Assembly: GCA_022360015.1 (NCBI GenBank)
Contig: JAKSDQ010000062.1
Location: forward strand, 114,512 to 178,511
From: Cytophagales bacterium
GTDB lineage: Bacteria; Bacteroidota; Bacteroidia; Cytophagales; Cyclobacteriaceae
Direction: 5' to 3'
Length of the DNA: 64,000 nucleotides
Made by a program: the position numbers and the translations under genes. Numbering within the stretch: position 1 is the stretch's first letter; each line of letters opens with the position of its first letter. The notes below the pieces were generated by a model that was not told the DNA's origin, ran no database searches, and worked only from the letters and a program-made list of their open reading frames with translations. Below, one piece after another: positions 18,763-27,266 of the stretch.

Positions 18763-19680
18763 ATGTCAAAAATTAGCGTCTCTAAATTAAAAAACTTCAC
18801 TGGCCACAGGGATTGCATCTACACACTGGAGCGGTCTTCCGACCCTTCCCTTTTTTTTTCAGGTGCAGGTGATGGTTTAGTGGCAAAATGGAACCTGCAG
18901 CAGGGTGAAGACGGCCAGTTGATAGCCCAACTGCCCAACTCAGTGTATGCACTCCATTTTTATCAACCCGAAAATCAACTGATCATCGGGCAGAATTTTG
19001 AGGGCATACATCAGATTGATTTAAATGCCAACCAGGAAATCAGGTCTTTGAAGCTCAATGATAAGGCCATATTTGATATCCAATCGCATAAACAGTTACT
19101 GTTTGCAGGGACCGGTGATGGTACTATCTTCATCGTTGATATGAAGTCATGGCAAATTGCCAAACAGGTACGTCATACGGAAAAAAGTGCCAGGTCCATT
19201 GCTGTCGCTCCACCGCTCGATGAGGTGGCCGTAGCGTTTAGTGATAATAAGATGAGGATTTATGATTTAAACACTTTTGCGCTGAAACATACCCTGGAGG
19301 CTCATAATAATTCCGTGTTTACTATAAAATATTCGCCCGATTTCCGTTATTTATTAAGTGGCAGTCGGGATGCACATCTCAAAATCTGGGATTCAAGTAA
19401 AAAATATGAGCTGGCCGATGACATTGTTGCCCATATGTACGCAATCAATAATATTGACTTTAGCCCGGACGAAAAATATTTCGTAACTTGTAGTATGGAC
19501 AAATCCATCAAGGTATGGGACGCCAGGTCCTTTAGGCTGCTAAAGGTAATTGATAAGTCCCGACATGCCGGACATGGAACCTCGATAAACAAGCTGTTAT
19601 GGTCAGATTACAACAATCTGCTGCTCGCTGCCAGTGACGATCGGTCCATTTCCGTTTGGGACATTAATATAAATCTGTAA
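18763..19680 (+). CDS. WD40 repeat protein
   Basis: A 305-residue protein with no signal peptide, composed of about seven WD40-type blades. Clear examples are LLSGSRDAHLKIWDSS, FVTCSMDKSIKVWDAR and LLAASDDRSISVWDI. Such propellers are protein-binding scaffolds in the cytoplasm. The stop codon is 3 bases before the DivIVA gene, followed closely by folB, so the three almost certainly form an operon. A link to cell division or envelope growth through the DivIVA neighbour is an inference. Confidence 0.9.
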   Translation: MSKISVSKLKNFTGHRDCIYTLERSSDPSLFFSGAGDGLVAKWNLQQGEDGQLIAQLPNSVYALHFYQPENQLIIGQNFEGIHQIDLNANQEIRSLKLNDKAIFDIQSHKQLLFAGTGDGTIFIVDMKSWQIAKQVRHTEKSARSIAVAPPLDEVAVAFSDNKMRIYDLNTFALKHTLEAHNNSVFTIKYSPDFRYLLSGSRDAHLKIWDSSKKYELADDIVAHMYAINNIDFSPDEKYFVTCSMDKSIKVWDARSFRLLKVIDKSRHAGHGTSINKLLWSDYNNLLLAASDDRSISVWDININL

Positions 19681-19683
19681 AAC

Positions 19684-20385
19684 ATGAAAATTACTCCTTT
19701 AGAGATACGACAGAAAAGCTTTGAAAAGGGTTTCAGAGGTTATGATAAGGATGAAGTGAATGCCTATTTGCTTTCATTGTCGCAGGAATGGGAAAAGTTG
19801 CAGGATGAGTTGAGGGAGCTAAGACTGGCGTTTAAGAATGCTGAAAGGGAGGTAGAAAAACTAAGACAGGTAGAATCGTCTTTATACAAAACACTCAAAA
19901 CAGCCGAAGATACGGGCGCAAATTTAATAGATCAGGCCAACAAGGCGGCGGAACTTCATCTCAAAGAATCTCAGATGAAAGCCGAAGGCATACTGAGTGA
20001 CTCTAAAAATCAGGCTAAAAATATCATTGAGGAGGCAGAAATGAAAGCCAGAATGGTCGTGGAGGAAATGGAAAGTGAAGTGAAAAACCTCCAGCAATCA
20101 TATAAAATTATGGAAAATCATTATGATAATCTGCTTAATGATTTAAAGAATCTGGCCAGTGGCACAATCGAAAGAGTAGAAAAAGGAAAAACAATGCAAA
20201 GTAAACATGGTGTGGATAGTATTGTCAAAAAGGCCTTCAAATATTCAAAAGAAACATTAGATCCTCCGGGCAAAAAGAAGTCCTGGGATGCCAGGAAAGA
20301 GGTGCCCGAGATCAAACTGGAGGTTCAGAACGAGAAACCTAAATCCACCGACAAACCTGCTTCCTTTTTTGACCAAATAGAATAA
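19684..20385 (+). CDS. DivIVA domain-containing protein
   Basis: A 233-residue protein. The N terminus (ITPLEIRQKSFEKGFRGYD, then DEVNAYLLSL) is the classic DivIVA lipid-binding head, followed by long coiled-coil segments (about 30-155) rich in Glu, Lys and Ala, and a lysine-rich tail ending FFDQIE. DivIVA proteins sense membrane curvature and position division or growth factors in Gram-positive bacteria. Bacteroidota homologues are common but little studied. It is sandwiched in an operon between the WD40 gene and folB. Confidence 0.92.
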   Translation: MKITPLEIRQKSFEKGFRGYDKDEVNAYLLSLSQEWEKLQDELRELRLAFKNAEREVEKLRQVESSLYKTLKTAEDTGANLIDQANKAAELHLKESQMKAEGILSDSKNQAKNIIEEAEMKARMVVEEMESEVKNLQQSYKIMENHYDNLLNDLKNLASGTIERVEKGKTMQSKHGVDSIVKKAFKYSKETLDPPGKKKSWDARKEVPEIKLEVQNEKPKSTDKPASFFDQIE

Positions 20386-20390
20386 TTTTC

Positions 20391-20765
20391 ATGGACATAG
20401 TTTCATTGGAAGGCCTGGAGTTTTTCGCCTATCATGGTTATTATCGCGAAGAACAAAAGGTCGGAAACAAATATGCTGTCGATATAAAAGTAATCGCTGA
20501 CTTTCATCAGGCAGCCAAAGACGATTCTCTTGCTGAAACCGTTAACTACGAATTATTATACAAAGTAATCGAGGCGGAAATGAAAATTCGTTCGCGGCTT
20601 TTGGAAAATATCGGAGAAAGAATCGCTCATGCCGTATTTGATACATTTGAACAGATAGAAAAAATTGAAGTGAGCGTATCCAAGTTTAACCCACCCATCG
20701 GAGGGGTTTGTACTCGTGCAAAAATCACTATCAAAAGAGATAGAATACGTGGAAAGGCCCATTAG
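20391..20765 (+). CDS. folB: Dihydroneopterin aldolase
   Basis: A 124-residue protein of normal FolB length. Motifs are LEGLEFFAYHGYYREEQKVG at the N terminus, TVNYELLYKVIE in the centre and LLENIGERIAHAV with the substrate-binding Glu, then KFNPPIGG near the end. It converts dihydroneopterin to 6-hydroxymethyl-dihydropterin and glycolaldehyde in folate synthesis. It starts 5 bases after the DivIVA stop. No other folate genes are nearby. Confidence 0.93.
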   Translation: MDIVSLEGLEFFAYHGYYREEQKVGNKYAVDIKVIADFHQAAKDDSLAETVNYELLYKVIEAEMKIRSRLLENIGERIAHAVFDTFEQIEKIEVSVSKFNPPIGGVCTRAKITIKRDRIRGKAH

Positions 20766-20773
20766 GTACTACA

Positions 20774-21079
20774 TTAGTTTGGCTGATTTTCAGGGTTGTG
20801 GAAATTAAACCCCTGTGCATCGGCCCCGGAGTAGTAATCCATCTCCAATCCTACCAGGTACATTACATGTTTTTTTTCGATGTAAACCATAATTCCATCG
20901 ATTTCATAACTGTCATCACTGGGTTTTTGCTTGTCAAAACCCAACAAATAGGAGATTCCGCCACAGCCACCGCTGGCTTTGATGCCAATCCTAAGGCCGT
21001 ATTCTCCGGGAATGTTTTTGTTTTTCATAATGGCTTTTATCTCTTTAAGCGCCTTCTCTGTAATGGTTAGCGGCAGCAT
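20774..21079 (-). CDS. HesB/IscA-like iron-sulfur assembly protein lacking the C-terminal CxC
   Basis: A 101-residue A-type carrier. The fold is recognisable from LTITEKALKEIKAIM, the ASGGCGGISYLLG segment with the first conserved cysteine, and the GADAQGFNFHNPE ending. The usual C-terminal Cys-x-Cys after 'NPN' is absent; the protein stops with NPENQPN, leaving a single cysteine. Iron-sulfur carrier function in the standard way is therefore doubtful. It is convergent with folB (8 bases apart) and has no Suf or Isc neighbours. Confidence 0.85.
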   Translation of the reverse strand: MLPLTITEKALKEIKAIMKNKNIPGEYGLRIGIKASGGCGGISYLLGFDKQKPSDDSYEIDGIMVYIEKKHVMYLVGLEMDYYSGADAQGFNFHNPENQPN

Positions 21080-21179
21080 ACGTTATAATATTTGTACCAA
21101 CACCAAAAATACTTAAATTAGATCACTCTAATCATTGGTTTAACTTTAATTTAGATTATTTGTTTCAACTTTAACTTAT

Positions 21180-21701
21180 ATGGATGCACTTATAGACTTT
21201 GGGAAAATTCTTTTACCCGCAGGTACGGTACTTTATGCTATGTTTTTAGTAGTAAAATCATTTCTTACCAAGGAACTGGAAAAAAAACTGATCGATATAA
21301 AAATCAAAAACACAGAAACCGTGCTCCCGATCCGGTTACAGGCGTATGAGAGAATTTGCCTGTTTCTGGAAAGGATTTCCCCGAATAACCTGGTTGTCAG
21401 GCTGAGCAATGCCTCACTATCTGCTGCCCAATTTCAACAGGTACTGATCACCGAGATCAGACAGGAGTTCAATCACAACCTGTCACAGCAGGTATACCTG
21501 AGTGATGAGGCCTGGGAAATGGTAAAAAACGCTATGGAAGATATAGTTTCAGTAGTAAACGTCGCAGCTCAACAGGTAAAAAGTGATGACAAAAGCGTAG
21601 ATCTTGCTAAAAGAGTTTTTGAATTAATGATGGAAAAAAATAACGATCCTATCGCTGTTGCGTTAAAAAAGGTAAAAGATGAAATAAGAACATCCTTTTG
21701 A
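21180..21701 (+). CDS. Conserved membrane-anchored protein of unknown function
   Basis: 173 residues with one N-terminal hydrophobic helix (ILLPAGTVLYAMFLVVKSFL) and a helical cytoplasmic part containing LPIRLQAYERICLFLERI and QVLITEIRQEFNHNLSQQVYL. Proteins of this shape are widespread in Bacteroidota and carry DUF names; I do not recognise a function. It stands alone between minus-strand hesB and the YkvA gene. Confidence 0.75.
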   Translation: MDALIDFGKILLPAGTVLYAMFLVVKSFLTKELEKKLIDIKIKNTETVLPIRLQAYERICLFLERISPNNLVVRLSNASLSAAQFQQVLITEIRQEFNHNLSQQVYLSDEAWEMVKNAMEDIVSVVNVAAQQVKSDDKSVDLAKRVFELMMEKNNDPIAVALKKVKDEIRTSF

Positions 21702-21880
21702 TTTTACCAGGCAGTTTGCCCCCCGGTTATGCGCCCTCGCATAGAAGTCACTTCTTAAAATGAGAGATGTTATGGAAAGCTGACTTTGTTCAATGGCAGT
21801 TTTGATCAGGTGATGAGACTTTTGGGGTAAATTAATTGTTGTTAAATGAAATCGGATTATGGATAAATAATCAGGAAAGT

Positions 21881-22282
21881 ATGACACAATATCAGCAGCA
21901 TTCGAAGTTTAAAAGTGCTAAGGCAAGAGCAGAACGTATTTTGCGTAACCCTGAAAAGTTGAAAAATTTGATATCCATGACTTTGGATAAGCTTAATAAA
22001 ATGGATAAAAACAAATTGACCGTTGGGGATTTTTTCAGAAGGGTTAAGGTTTTCATCCGGATGATTAAGGCCTACGTGCGGGGAGAATACCGGGCAATTC
22101 CCTGGAAAATGGTGGTGATGCTGGTGGCAGGACTGGTTTACTTTGTGATGCCCCTGGATATTTTGCCGGATTTTATCCCGGTTACAGGTTTTCTGGACGA
22201 CATTACTGTGATCATTTGGATTTTTAACAACTTTAAAAAGGAAATCGATGCCTTTGAAACCTGGGAGAAGAAGCCCATTTGA
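21881..22282 (+). CDS. YkvA family (DUF1232) membrane protein
   Basis: 133 residues from the ATG at 21881; the frame is open to a TTG at 21836, but the ATG fits better. The C-terminal half has the DUF1232 signature VMPLDILPDFIPVTGFLDD preceded by a hydrophobic helix (VVMLVAGLVYF). The N-terminal half is basic and helical. Function unknown. Two hairpins follow the stop codon. Confidence 0.88.
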   Translation: MTQYQQHSKFKSAKARAERILRNPEKLKNLISMTLDKLNKMDKNKLTVGDFFRRVKVFIRMIKAYVRGEYRAIPWKMVVMLVAGLVYFVMPLDILPDFIPVTGFLDDITVIIWIFNNFKKEIDAFETWEKKPI

Positions 22283-22286
22283 TCTT

Positions 22287-22346
22287 CCGTATTGAACAAA
22301 TACGGTCATGTACTTGTTATAGCCTCTTAATGAGGTTATTTTTTTG
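22287..22346 (+). terminator. Two tandem hairpins, the second with a T-tract
   Basis: Hairpin 1: ccgtatt (22287-22293) and aatacgg (22299-22305). Hairpin 2: atagcctc (22319-22326) and gaggttat (22332-22339, one G-T pair), followed by seven T. The second is a good intrinsic terminator for the YkvA gene and ends about 10 bases before the ATG of the next gene. Confidence 0.7.
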
Positions 22347-22355
22347 TGTTTAGTT

Positions 22356-22955
22356 ATGATTATTGACAAGGAATTAATAGAAAAAGCGATGAGTTACGAT
22401 GCCTACCTGGCATTGATAGACAAACTACTGCTGGAAGGTAAGTCAACCACAGGTGATCAGGATGAAAGCCTGGTGAGCTATACCCGGTTGAATCAGCAAC
22501 GTGCTAAAAAATGGGACAAGATTGTCAGCATAGAAGCGCCTTTGTCCCTGGCCTTGAAAAAGGTGCCTTATGAGTTGATTTGGTTGGTTTTGACAGAAGG
22601 ATGGTGTGGAGATGCTGCCCAGACTTTGCCGGTGATCAACAAGATGGCGAACCTTTCTGATAAAATTGAACTGAAACTGCTTTTGCGGGATCAACATCTC
22701 CGGCTTATGGATGCCTATTTGACAAACGGAGCCCGGGCCATCCCGAAACTGATATTTCTGAAAAAAGAAAACTTACAGGAACTGGCCGTTTGGGGCCCAC
22801 GGCCTTCTCCGGCCCAGCATATACTATCTGATTACAAAAATAATGGGTCCGACCCCAATATTGACATTTATCAGCAAATACATCTCTGGTATTCCAGGGA
22901 TAAAGCCCAAACTTTGCAAACAGAGTTTTTATCTTTGGTAAAGGACTTGTCTTAG
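22356..22955 (+). CDS. Thioredoxin family protein (WCGDxxQ type)
   Basis: 199 residues from the ATG at 22356. The core is LTEGWCGDAAQTLPVINKMA, a thioredoxin-like fold in which the CxxC second cysteine is replaced by alanine (WCGDA). The cis-Pro element is NGARAIPKLIFL. This family is common in Bacteroidota and Firmicutes and is often annotated as thioredoxin-like; its redox role is not established. A strong terminator lies directly upstream, so its promoter must overlap or read through the hairpin. Confidence 0.85.
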   Translation: MIIDKELIEKAMSYDAYLALIDKLLLEGKSTTGDQDESLVSYTRLNQQRAKKWDKIVSIEAPLSLALKKVPYELIWLVLTEGWCGDAAQTLPVINKMANLSDKIELKLLLRDQHLRLMDAYLTNGARAIPKLIFLKKENLQELAVWGPRPSPAQHILSDYKNNGSDPNIDIYQQIHLWYSRDKAQTLQTEFLSLVKDLS

Positions 22956-23025
22956 ACAGCGATACTAAGGAGTACCTTGCGCGGATATACAACAATCTAT
23001 ATTTTTTTCAAAAGATTACCTGAAA

Positions 23026-23694
23026 GTGCAAAACAACAAAATAGCCTTAGTTGCGGGTGCCACTGGTTTAATAGGTAAACTTCTGTTAAAAAAACTGGCT
23101 TCAGATAGCTATTACCAGGAAATTATTACCGTCTCCCGCAGGGAACTTACCGGAGATCAGCCTGAAAAGGTTCGCAATATCGTGGCTGACTTTGATAATC
23201 CCGGATCATTTTCCCTGCCAAAAGTCGATGATGTATTTTGTTGTTTGGGAACAACCATGAGGAAAGCAGGTTCCAGGGAGGCATTTTATAAGGTAGACTT
23301 TACATACCCAGTCACTTTGGCTGAATTAACCAAAAACCTCGGAGCCAGCAAGTATTTGATAGTAACTGCATTAGGGGCAGACAAGGATTCAAAAATATAC
23401 TATAACCGGGTGAAAGGTGAGGTGGAAGGTGCATTGGCAAAAATCGGTTTTACATCTTTGTTTATTCTCCGGCCTTCATTATTATTGGGGGCAAGAGTAG
23501 AAAAAAGGCCCGGCGAAAGGCTGGCCCAAATCTTGTCTGAAAAACTGGCATTTTTGTTTTTTGGACCATTTAAAGCCTATAAGGCCATTGAGGCTGAAAA
23601 AGTGGCGGGTGCCATGGTATCGTTAGCTAAAACCGACCAACAGGGAATAAATGTGATATCCTCAAGCGAAATTGCCAAAATTTCCATGTCATAA
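23026..23694 (+). CDS. NAD(P)-binding Rossmann-fold oxidoreductase (SDR-like)
   Basis: 222 residues with a GTG start. The dinucleotide-binding motif GATGLIGKLLLKKL is at the N terminus, and VDDVFCCLGTTMRKAGSREA, then YYNRVKGEVEGAL (YxxxK), and ILRPSLLLGARVEKRPGER follow. This is the small atypical SDR group related to human HTATIP2 and to proteins called nucleoside-diphosphate-sugar epimerases. The substrate is unknown. Its stop codon abuts the ATG of dtd. Confidence 0.85.
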   Translation: MQNNKIALVAGATGLIGKLLLKKLASDSYYQEIITVSRRELTGDQPEKVRNIVADFDNPGSFSLPKVDDVFCCLGTTMRKAGSREAFYKVDFTYPVTLAELTKNLGASKYLIVTALGADKDSKIYYNRVKGEVEGALAKIGFTSLFILRPSLLLGARVEKRPGERLAQILSEKLAFLFFGPFKAYKAIEAEKVAGAMVSLAKTDQQGINVISSSEIAKISMS

Positions 23695-24147
23695 ATGATT
23701 GCAGTAATCCAACGCGTTCAGAAAGCTCATGTGCAAATAAACCATCGGGTCCGGGGTAAAATAGGGCAGGGACTGGTGGTGCTACTGGGTATTGAAGCAG
23801 CAGACGGGAAAGAGGATATTGACTGGTTGGCTAAAAAGATTGTTAATCTTAGGATTTTTAATGATGATCAGGGGATGATGAATTTAAGCCTGGGTCAGGT
23901 TAACGGGGATATCTTGCTGATAAGCCAGTTTACCTTGCATGCGAGCACCAAAAAAGGCAACAGACCTTCCTATATCAAAGCTGCCAAGCCAGGGGTAGCT
24001 ATCCCGATGTATGAGCGTTTTATTCAACATATAGAAACGTTGTTGGGTAATCATATCCAAACGGGCGAGTTTGGAGCAGATATGAAAGTCAGTTTGGTCA
24101 ACGATGGGCCGGTAACTATTGTAATCGATTCAAAAGACAAAAAATAG
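23695..24147 (+). CDS. dtd: D-aminoacyl-tRNA deacylase
   Basis: 150 residues, full length for DTD. Motifs: MIAVIQRVQKAHV at the N terminus, the SQFTLHAST active-site segment, and NDGPVTIVID carrying the Gly-cisPro dipeptide near the C terminus. It hydrolyses D-amino acids (and glycine on tRNA-Ala) from mischarged tRNA. It directly follows the SDR gene with no gap. Confidence 0.95.
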   Translation: MIAVIQRVQKAHVQINHRVRGKIGQGLVVLLGIEAADGKEDIDWLAKKIVNLRIFNDDQGMMNLSLGQVNGDILLISQFTLHASTKKGNRPSYIKAAKPGVAIPMYERFIQHIETLLGNHIQTGEFGADMKVSLVNDGPVTIVIDSKDKK

Positions 24148-24291
24148 GGGGCTTTGATTTTTGGATCTTTAGGTGTGAAAGCTTTCTTCTTCAGTAGGGG
24201 GGGGCAGGGTATGAGTCAGTGAATTCCTTTGGATAGGTGTTTCTTGTTTGATAATTTATATATTAGCAAAAATCATCAAAAATATCAGGTA

Positions 24292-24636
24292 ATGACCATC
24301 AAAGAAGCACAGGCATTGGTTGACGAATGGATCAATACGACGGGGGTAAGGTATTTCGACGAATTGACCAATATGGCGATATTGACAGAAGAAGTTGGGG
24401 AAGTGGCAAGAATCATGGCTAGAAAATATGGGGAACAGTCTTTTAAAGACTCGGATAGACAAAAGGATCTGGCCGATGAAATGGCCGACGTTCTTTGGGT
24501 GTTGATCTGCCTGGCCAATCAAACCGGGGTAGATCTCACGGAGGCGTTGAAAAAAAATATGGAAAAGAAATCGATAAGGGATAAGGACCGGCATAAAAAG
24601 AATGAAAAGTTGGGGAAAAAGGGAGCCGGGGGTTAG
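24292..24636 (+). CDS. MazG-like nucleotide pyrophosphohydrolase
   Basis: 114 residues from the ATG at 24292; an upstream TTG at 24229 is possible but less likely. The helical MazG fold is shown by TEEVGEVARIMARKYGE (ExxE-type metal site) and LADEMADVLWVLICLANQTG (ExxD). It should hydrolyse a nucleoside triphosphate to monophosphate and pyrophosphate, the base being unknown. It is the short, single-domain form. The spacer downstream is G-rich. Confidence 0.9.
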   Translation: MTIKEAQALVDEWINTTGVRYFDELTNMAILTEEVGEVARIMARKYGEQSFKDSDRQKDLADEMADVLWVLICLANQTGVDLTEALKKNMEKKSIRDKDRHKKNEKLGKKGAGG

Positions 24637-24687
24637 GAGGTGGGGTATGATTTAGTAGAATAGTAGGATGTTGGGGGGATGGGATAA

Positions 24688-25395
24688 TTAGTTCAATTTG
24701 ACAATTTCGCCGTCTTTTAATACCGGGACGCAATCGAGTCGATTTTCCTGCAAACAGTAGGTTATGTCCTTTTCGATATTCAGGCGTTTCAGCCTTTGTA
24801 CGTGGGAAGAGTCGCTGAGATAGGCGCTCAGATCTTTTTTTGCCTCCAGGTAGAGGGTTCTGGCTGCTATGGGGGCGTCACAGGAAGGGTGGTATCTGCC
24901 TTGCAGTGCCTCCACCATAGCCCCGGCAAACAAGGTATCTTCAAGGTTGAATTTTCCTTTCCAGCCGGCGCAAAGAATCAGGGTATCCATATTTTTTTCC
25001 ATTAAAAAATCAGCTAATGCCTGTTTGTTTAAAAAGGCACCGATGACCACCATTTTGGCATTTTTGGATTTTTCAATGGCCAGGGTGCCGTTGGTAGTGG
25101 TTACCGCAATATTTTTCCCAATTAAATGCTGCTGTTTGTAATCATAGGGGGAATTCCCCAGGTCGAAACCATCGACCTTTTGCCCGTTTCTTTCGCCGGC
25201 AATAAAATAGCCACAGTGCTTCATAGCCCTGCACTTTTCTAAATCGGCAAATGGCCTGATACCCGCAACACCATGGGCAATTCCAGCGGTCATGCAGGAG
25301 GTAGCCCTCAGAATATCTGCAACCACCACAATTTTATCTGTCACCGGGTATAAATGCATCAAATCAGGGCTCAGACAAACATCAATTTTGTTCAT
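24688..25395 (-). CDS. comB: 2-phosphosulfolactate phosphatase
   Basis: 235 residues from the ATG at 25395; the open frame extends to a TTG at 25419. The ComB signature is present: VVVADILRATSCM, then AGERNGQKVDGFDLGNSP, the TTNGTLAIEK segment and LILCAGWKGKFNLEDTLFAG. In methanogens it dephosphorylates 2-phosphosulfolactate in coenzyme M synthesis. Many bacteria keep a homologue without that pathway, so the physiological substrate here is open. No comA or comC is present nearby. Confidence 0.9.
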   Translation of the reverse strand: MNKIDVCLSPDLMHLYPVTDKIVVVADILRATSCMTAGIAHGVAGIRPFADLEKCRAMKHCGYFIAGERNGQKVDGFDLGNSPYDYKQQHLIGKNIAVTTTNGTLAIEKSKNAKMVVIGAFLNKQALADFLMEKNMDTLILCAGWKGKFNLEDTLFAGAMVEALQGRYHPSCDAPIAARTLYLEAKKDLSAYLSDSSHVQRLKRLNIEKDITYCLQENRLDCVPVLKDGEIVKLN

Positions 25396-25463
25396 TGACT
25401 GAAAACTAGTTGGCTGCAATATTACAAAAAGGTAAGATGAAAATTACTATTTCACTTATTTCC

Positions 25464-25568
25464 TTACCATCTGATCGACATGTGGTAACATGGCAAAAAG
25501 TTGGCTGTGAGCAACGCCGTGCTGATAGCAAGCGCCAAAATAGTGCATATTAAAATGAGTTGTTTCAT
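25464..25568 (-). CDS. Possible 34-residue hydrophobic peptide
   Basis: In the 336-base gap between comB and the DUF3500 gene, a short frame encodes MKQLILICTILALAISTALL followed by 14 residues ending SIRW. It looks like a signal peptide or small membrane peptide. No domain, no family recognised, and it could be chance. The remainder of the gap shows nothing clear. Confidence 0.25.
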   Translation of the reverse strand: MKQLILICTILALAISTALLTANFLPCYHMSIRW

Positions 25569-25731
25569 GATTTTACTATTAGGTTTTAAGTCTTGAACTC
25601 AACTAAATTAATTTTGATATGCTCTTAATCGCTCCGGAGAATTAATTATGACCGGCAAGCGAGGAAATAAACCAAATAAATCCTATATTGACTATTCAGG
25701 TTGACTTATTGCACATCAAAATCTATTTTTC

Positions 25732-26748
25732 ATGGAAAAGATGAAATATTTTGTTCCGCTTATGGTGGTTGTTTTCCTATCATTTGAGGCCATTTGTAAA
25801 ACGGAACCCAGTGTGCTGGCAACCAGGTTCTTAAATTCCCTGGATGCTGCGCAAAAAGAGAAAGTGCTCATGTCCCTGGAGGATGAGAGCAGGTCAAAGT
25901 GGCATTTTTTGCCTCCGGCCTCGTGGCCACGCCCGGGTTTGCCCCTGAAAGTGTTGAATGATCGGCAAAAAGGGTTCATTCACGAACTGCTACAGGTCTA
26001 TTTAAGTGACAAGGGGTATCAAAAAACGCTGGATATTATAGCATTGGAAGAAGTATTGGCAGTATTGGAAAATGATCCGGTTAAACGGGACTCTGAAATG
26101 TATTTCGTAGCCTTTTATGGGGATCCCGCTAATGATGAAACCTGGGGCTGGCGTTTTGAAGGGCATCATGTTTCGTTGAATTTTACGGTGGTGGGCAAGC
26201 AGGTGGCTTATGTGCCCCGCTTTTTTGGGGCCAACCCGGGCACTGTCAGGGAGGGGCCCAAGAAAGGCACCAGGGTGCTGAAAAACGAAGAAGATCTCGG
26301 GCTAAAGCTGGTGAATATGCTCAATGAAGCGCAAAAGAAAAAGGCCATTTTCAGACTGTCGGCATTTCAGGAGATAGTCACATCGAATGCTTCCGAGGTG
26401 GAGCCTTTGGATGAAGTGGGTATTCCGGTTAAGGACATGAACAAGGCACAGCAGGAGGTACTTTTCGAACTTTTGAAAGAATATCTTTCGGCCATGCCGC
26501 ATGAAGTAGCGGAGAAAAGAATGTCAAATCTCAGGACGGAAGAAACAGATGCGATCAGATTCGGTTGGGCAGGTGCCACAGAAATAGGAAAACCCCATTA
26601 TTACAGAATACAGGGAAAGACTTTTCTTGTTGAATTTGACAATACTCAAAATAATGCCAACCATATTCATACGGTTTGGAGGGATTTTGATGGAGATTTT
26701 GGCAGGGATTTAATTAGGGAACATTATCAGAGGTCGGGGCATCATTAA
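25732..26748 (+). CDS. DUF3500 domain-containing secreted protein
   Basis: 338 residues with a signal peptide (YFVPLMVVVFLSFEAICK). The body matches DUF3500, with WGWRFEGHHVSLNFTVVG near residue 140 and, near the C terminus, YRIQGKTFLVEFDNTQNNAN then HIHTVWRDFDGDFGRD. The conserved His residues and the 'E/DNTQNNANH' segment suggest a metal site, but no activity is known. It stands alone. Its 3' end overlaps the open reading of the decayed gene on the other strand. Confidence 0.92.
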   Translation: MEKMKYFVPLMVVVFLSFEAICKTEPSVLATRFLNSLDAAQKEKVLMSLEDESRSKWHFLPPASWPRPGLPLKVLNDRQKGFIHELLQVYLSDKGYQKTLDIIALEEVLAVLENDPVKRDSEMYFVAFYGDPANDETWGWRFEGHHVSLNFTVVGKQVAYVPRFFGANPGTVREGPKKGTRVLKNEEDLGLKLVNMLNEAQKKKAIFRLSAFQEIVTSNASEVEPLDEVGIPVKDMNKAQQEVLFELLKEYLSAMPHEVAEKRMSNLRTEETDAIRFGWAGATEIGKPHYYRIQGKTFLVEFDNTQNNANHIHTVWRDFDGDFGRDLIREHYQRSGHH

Positions 26749-27113
26749 ATTGGGTGTGAGTGTGGGTGTGAGTGTGGGTTTGGGTGTAATCTAGGATTTG
26801 GTCGGTTATGTTTTTGTAGTGGTAGTCTTTGGGGTCGATTTTTTTGATGATGGTAAAGGAGTCACTAAAGTAGATCTTTATTCTTTTGCCGGATCCGATT
26901 ATCGGTAGGGATATGTGTAAACTGGGTTTCGTGGGTTCTTTTCAAATAAAGATTGGAGTCAAAATGCAGGACGCATTTGTAATCGGTGAACTCATGTTCG
27001 TATGAGGTTAAATACTCGCTTGGCCTTACTCTTAGAAAGTGTTTTTTACCATAATTCACTCTGGTGGTACCTGTAAACTTTTGCATTTGGCCAAATGGGA
27101 CGCTTTGGAACAT
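26714..27113 (-). pseudogene. Probable frameshifted small gene, function unknown
   Basis: An open frame from the ATG at 27113 reads MFQSVPFGQMQKF and continues protein-like to DSNLYLK, then degenerates and stops at 26865. A second frame, displaced by one base at an AAAA run near 26940, continues plausibly with KEPTKPSLHISLPIIG and KIYFSDSFTIIKKIDPKDY, and runs through the GTGTGA repeat to a stop at 26714. Joined, they would make a protein of about 130 residues. No family is recognised. The break could be a real mutation or a homopolymer sequencing error. Confidence 0.4.
26753..26792. repeat. GTGTGA/GTGTGG simple repeat
   Basis: Imperfect tandem gtgtga/gtgtgg units just after the DUF3500 stop. 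The reverse complement of a similar tract is found at about 29800-29842, so the pair flanks the gcvT-rnhB interval in opposite orientation. The remainder of the gap up to gcvT (27114-27266) shows nothing recognisable. Confidence 0.6.
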
Positions 27114-27266
27114 AGTTTCGCTCCGTTTATGGTAACTCTACACACTTGGTGGAGAGATGATTTTTGGTTTGCTGTTTTGATGACTGCGCTTTGTCACTGC
27201 GGGTAGTTTGGGGTTTTCATGCAATGCTCTTTGTTCCGGGAGCTACAAATTAATCATGTAGTGGTT

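Noticed and set aside
26753..26792. CRISPR-like or tandem repeat array
   Set aside because: The units are simple GTGTGA/GTGTGG words without spacers; no CRISPR array or cas gene was seen in the window.
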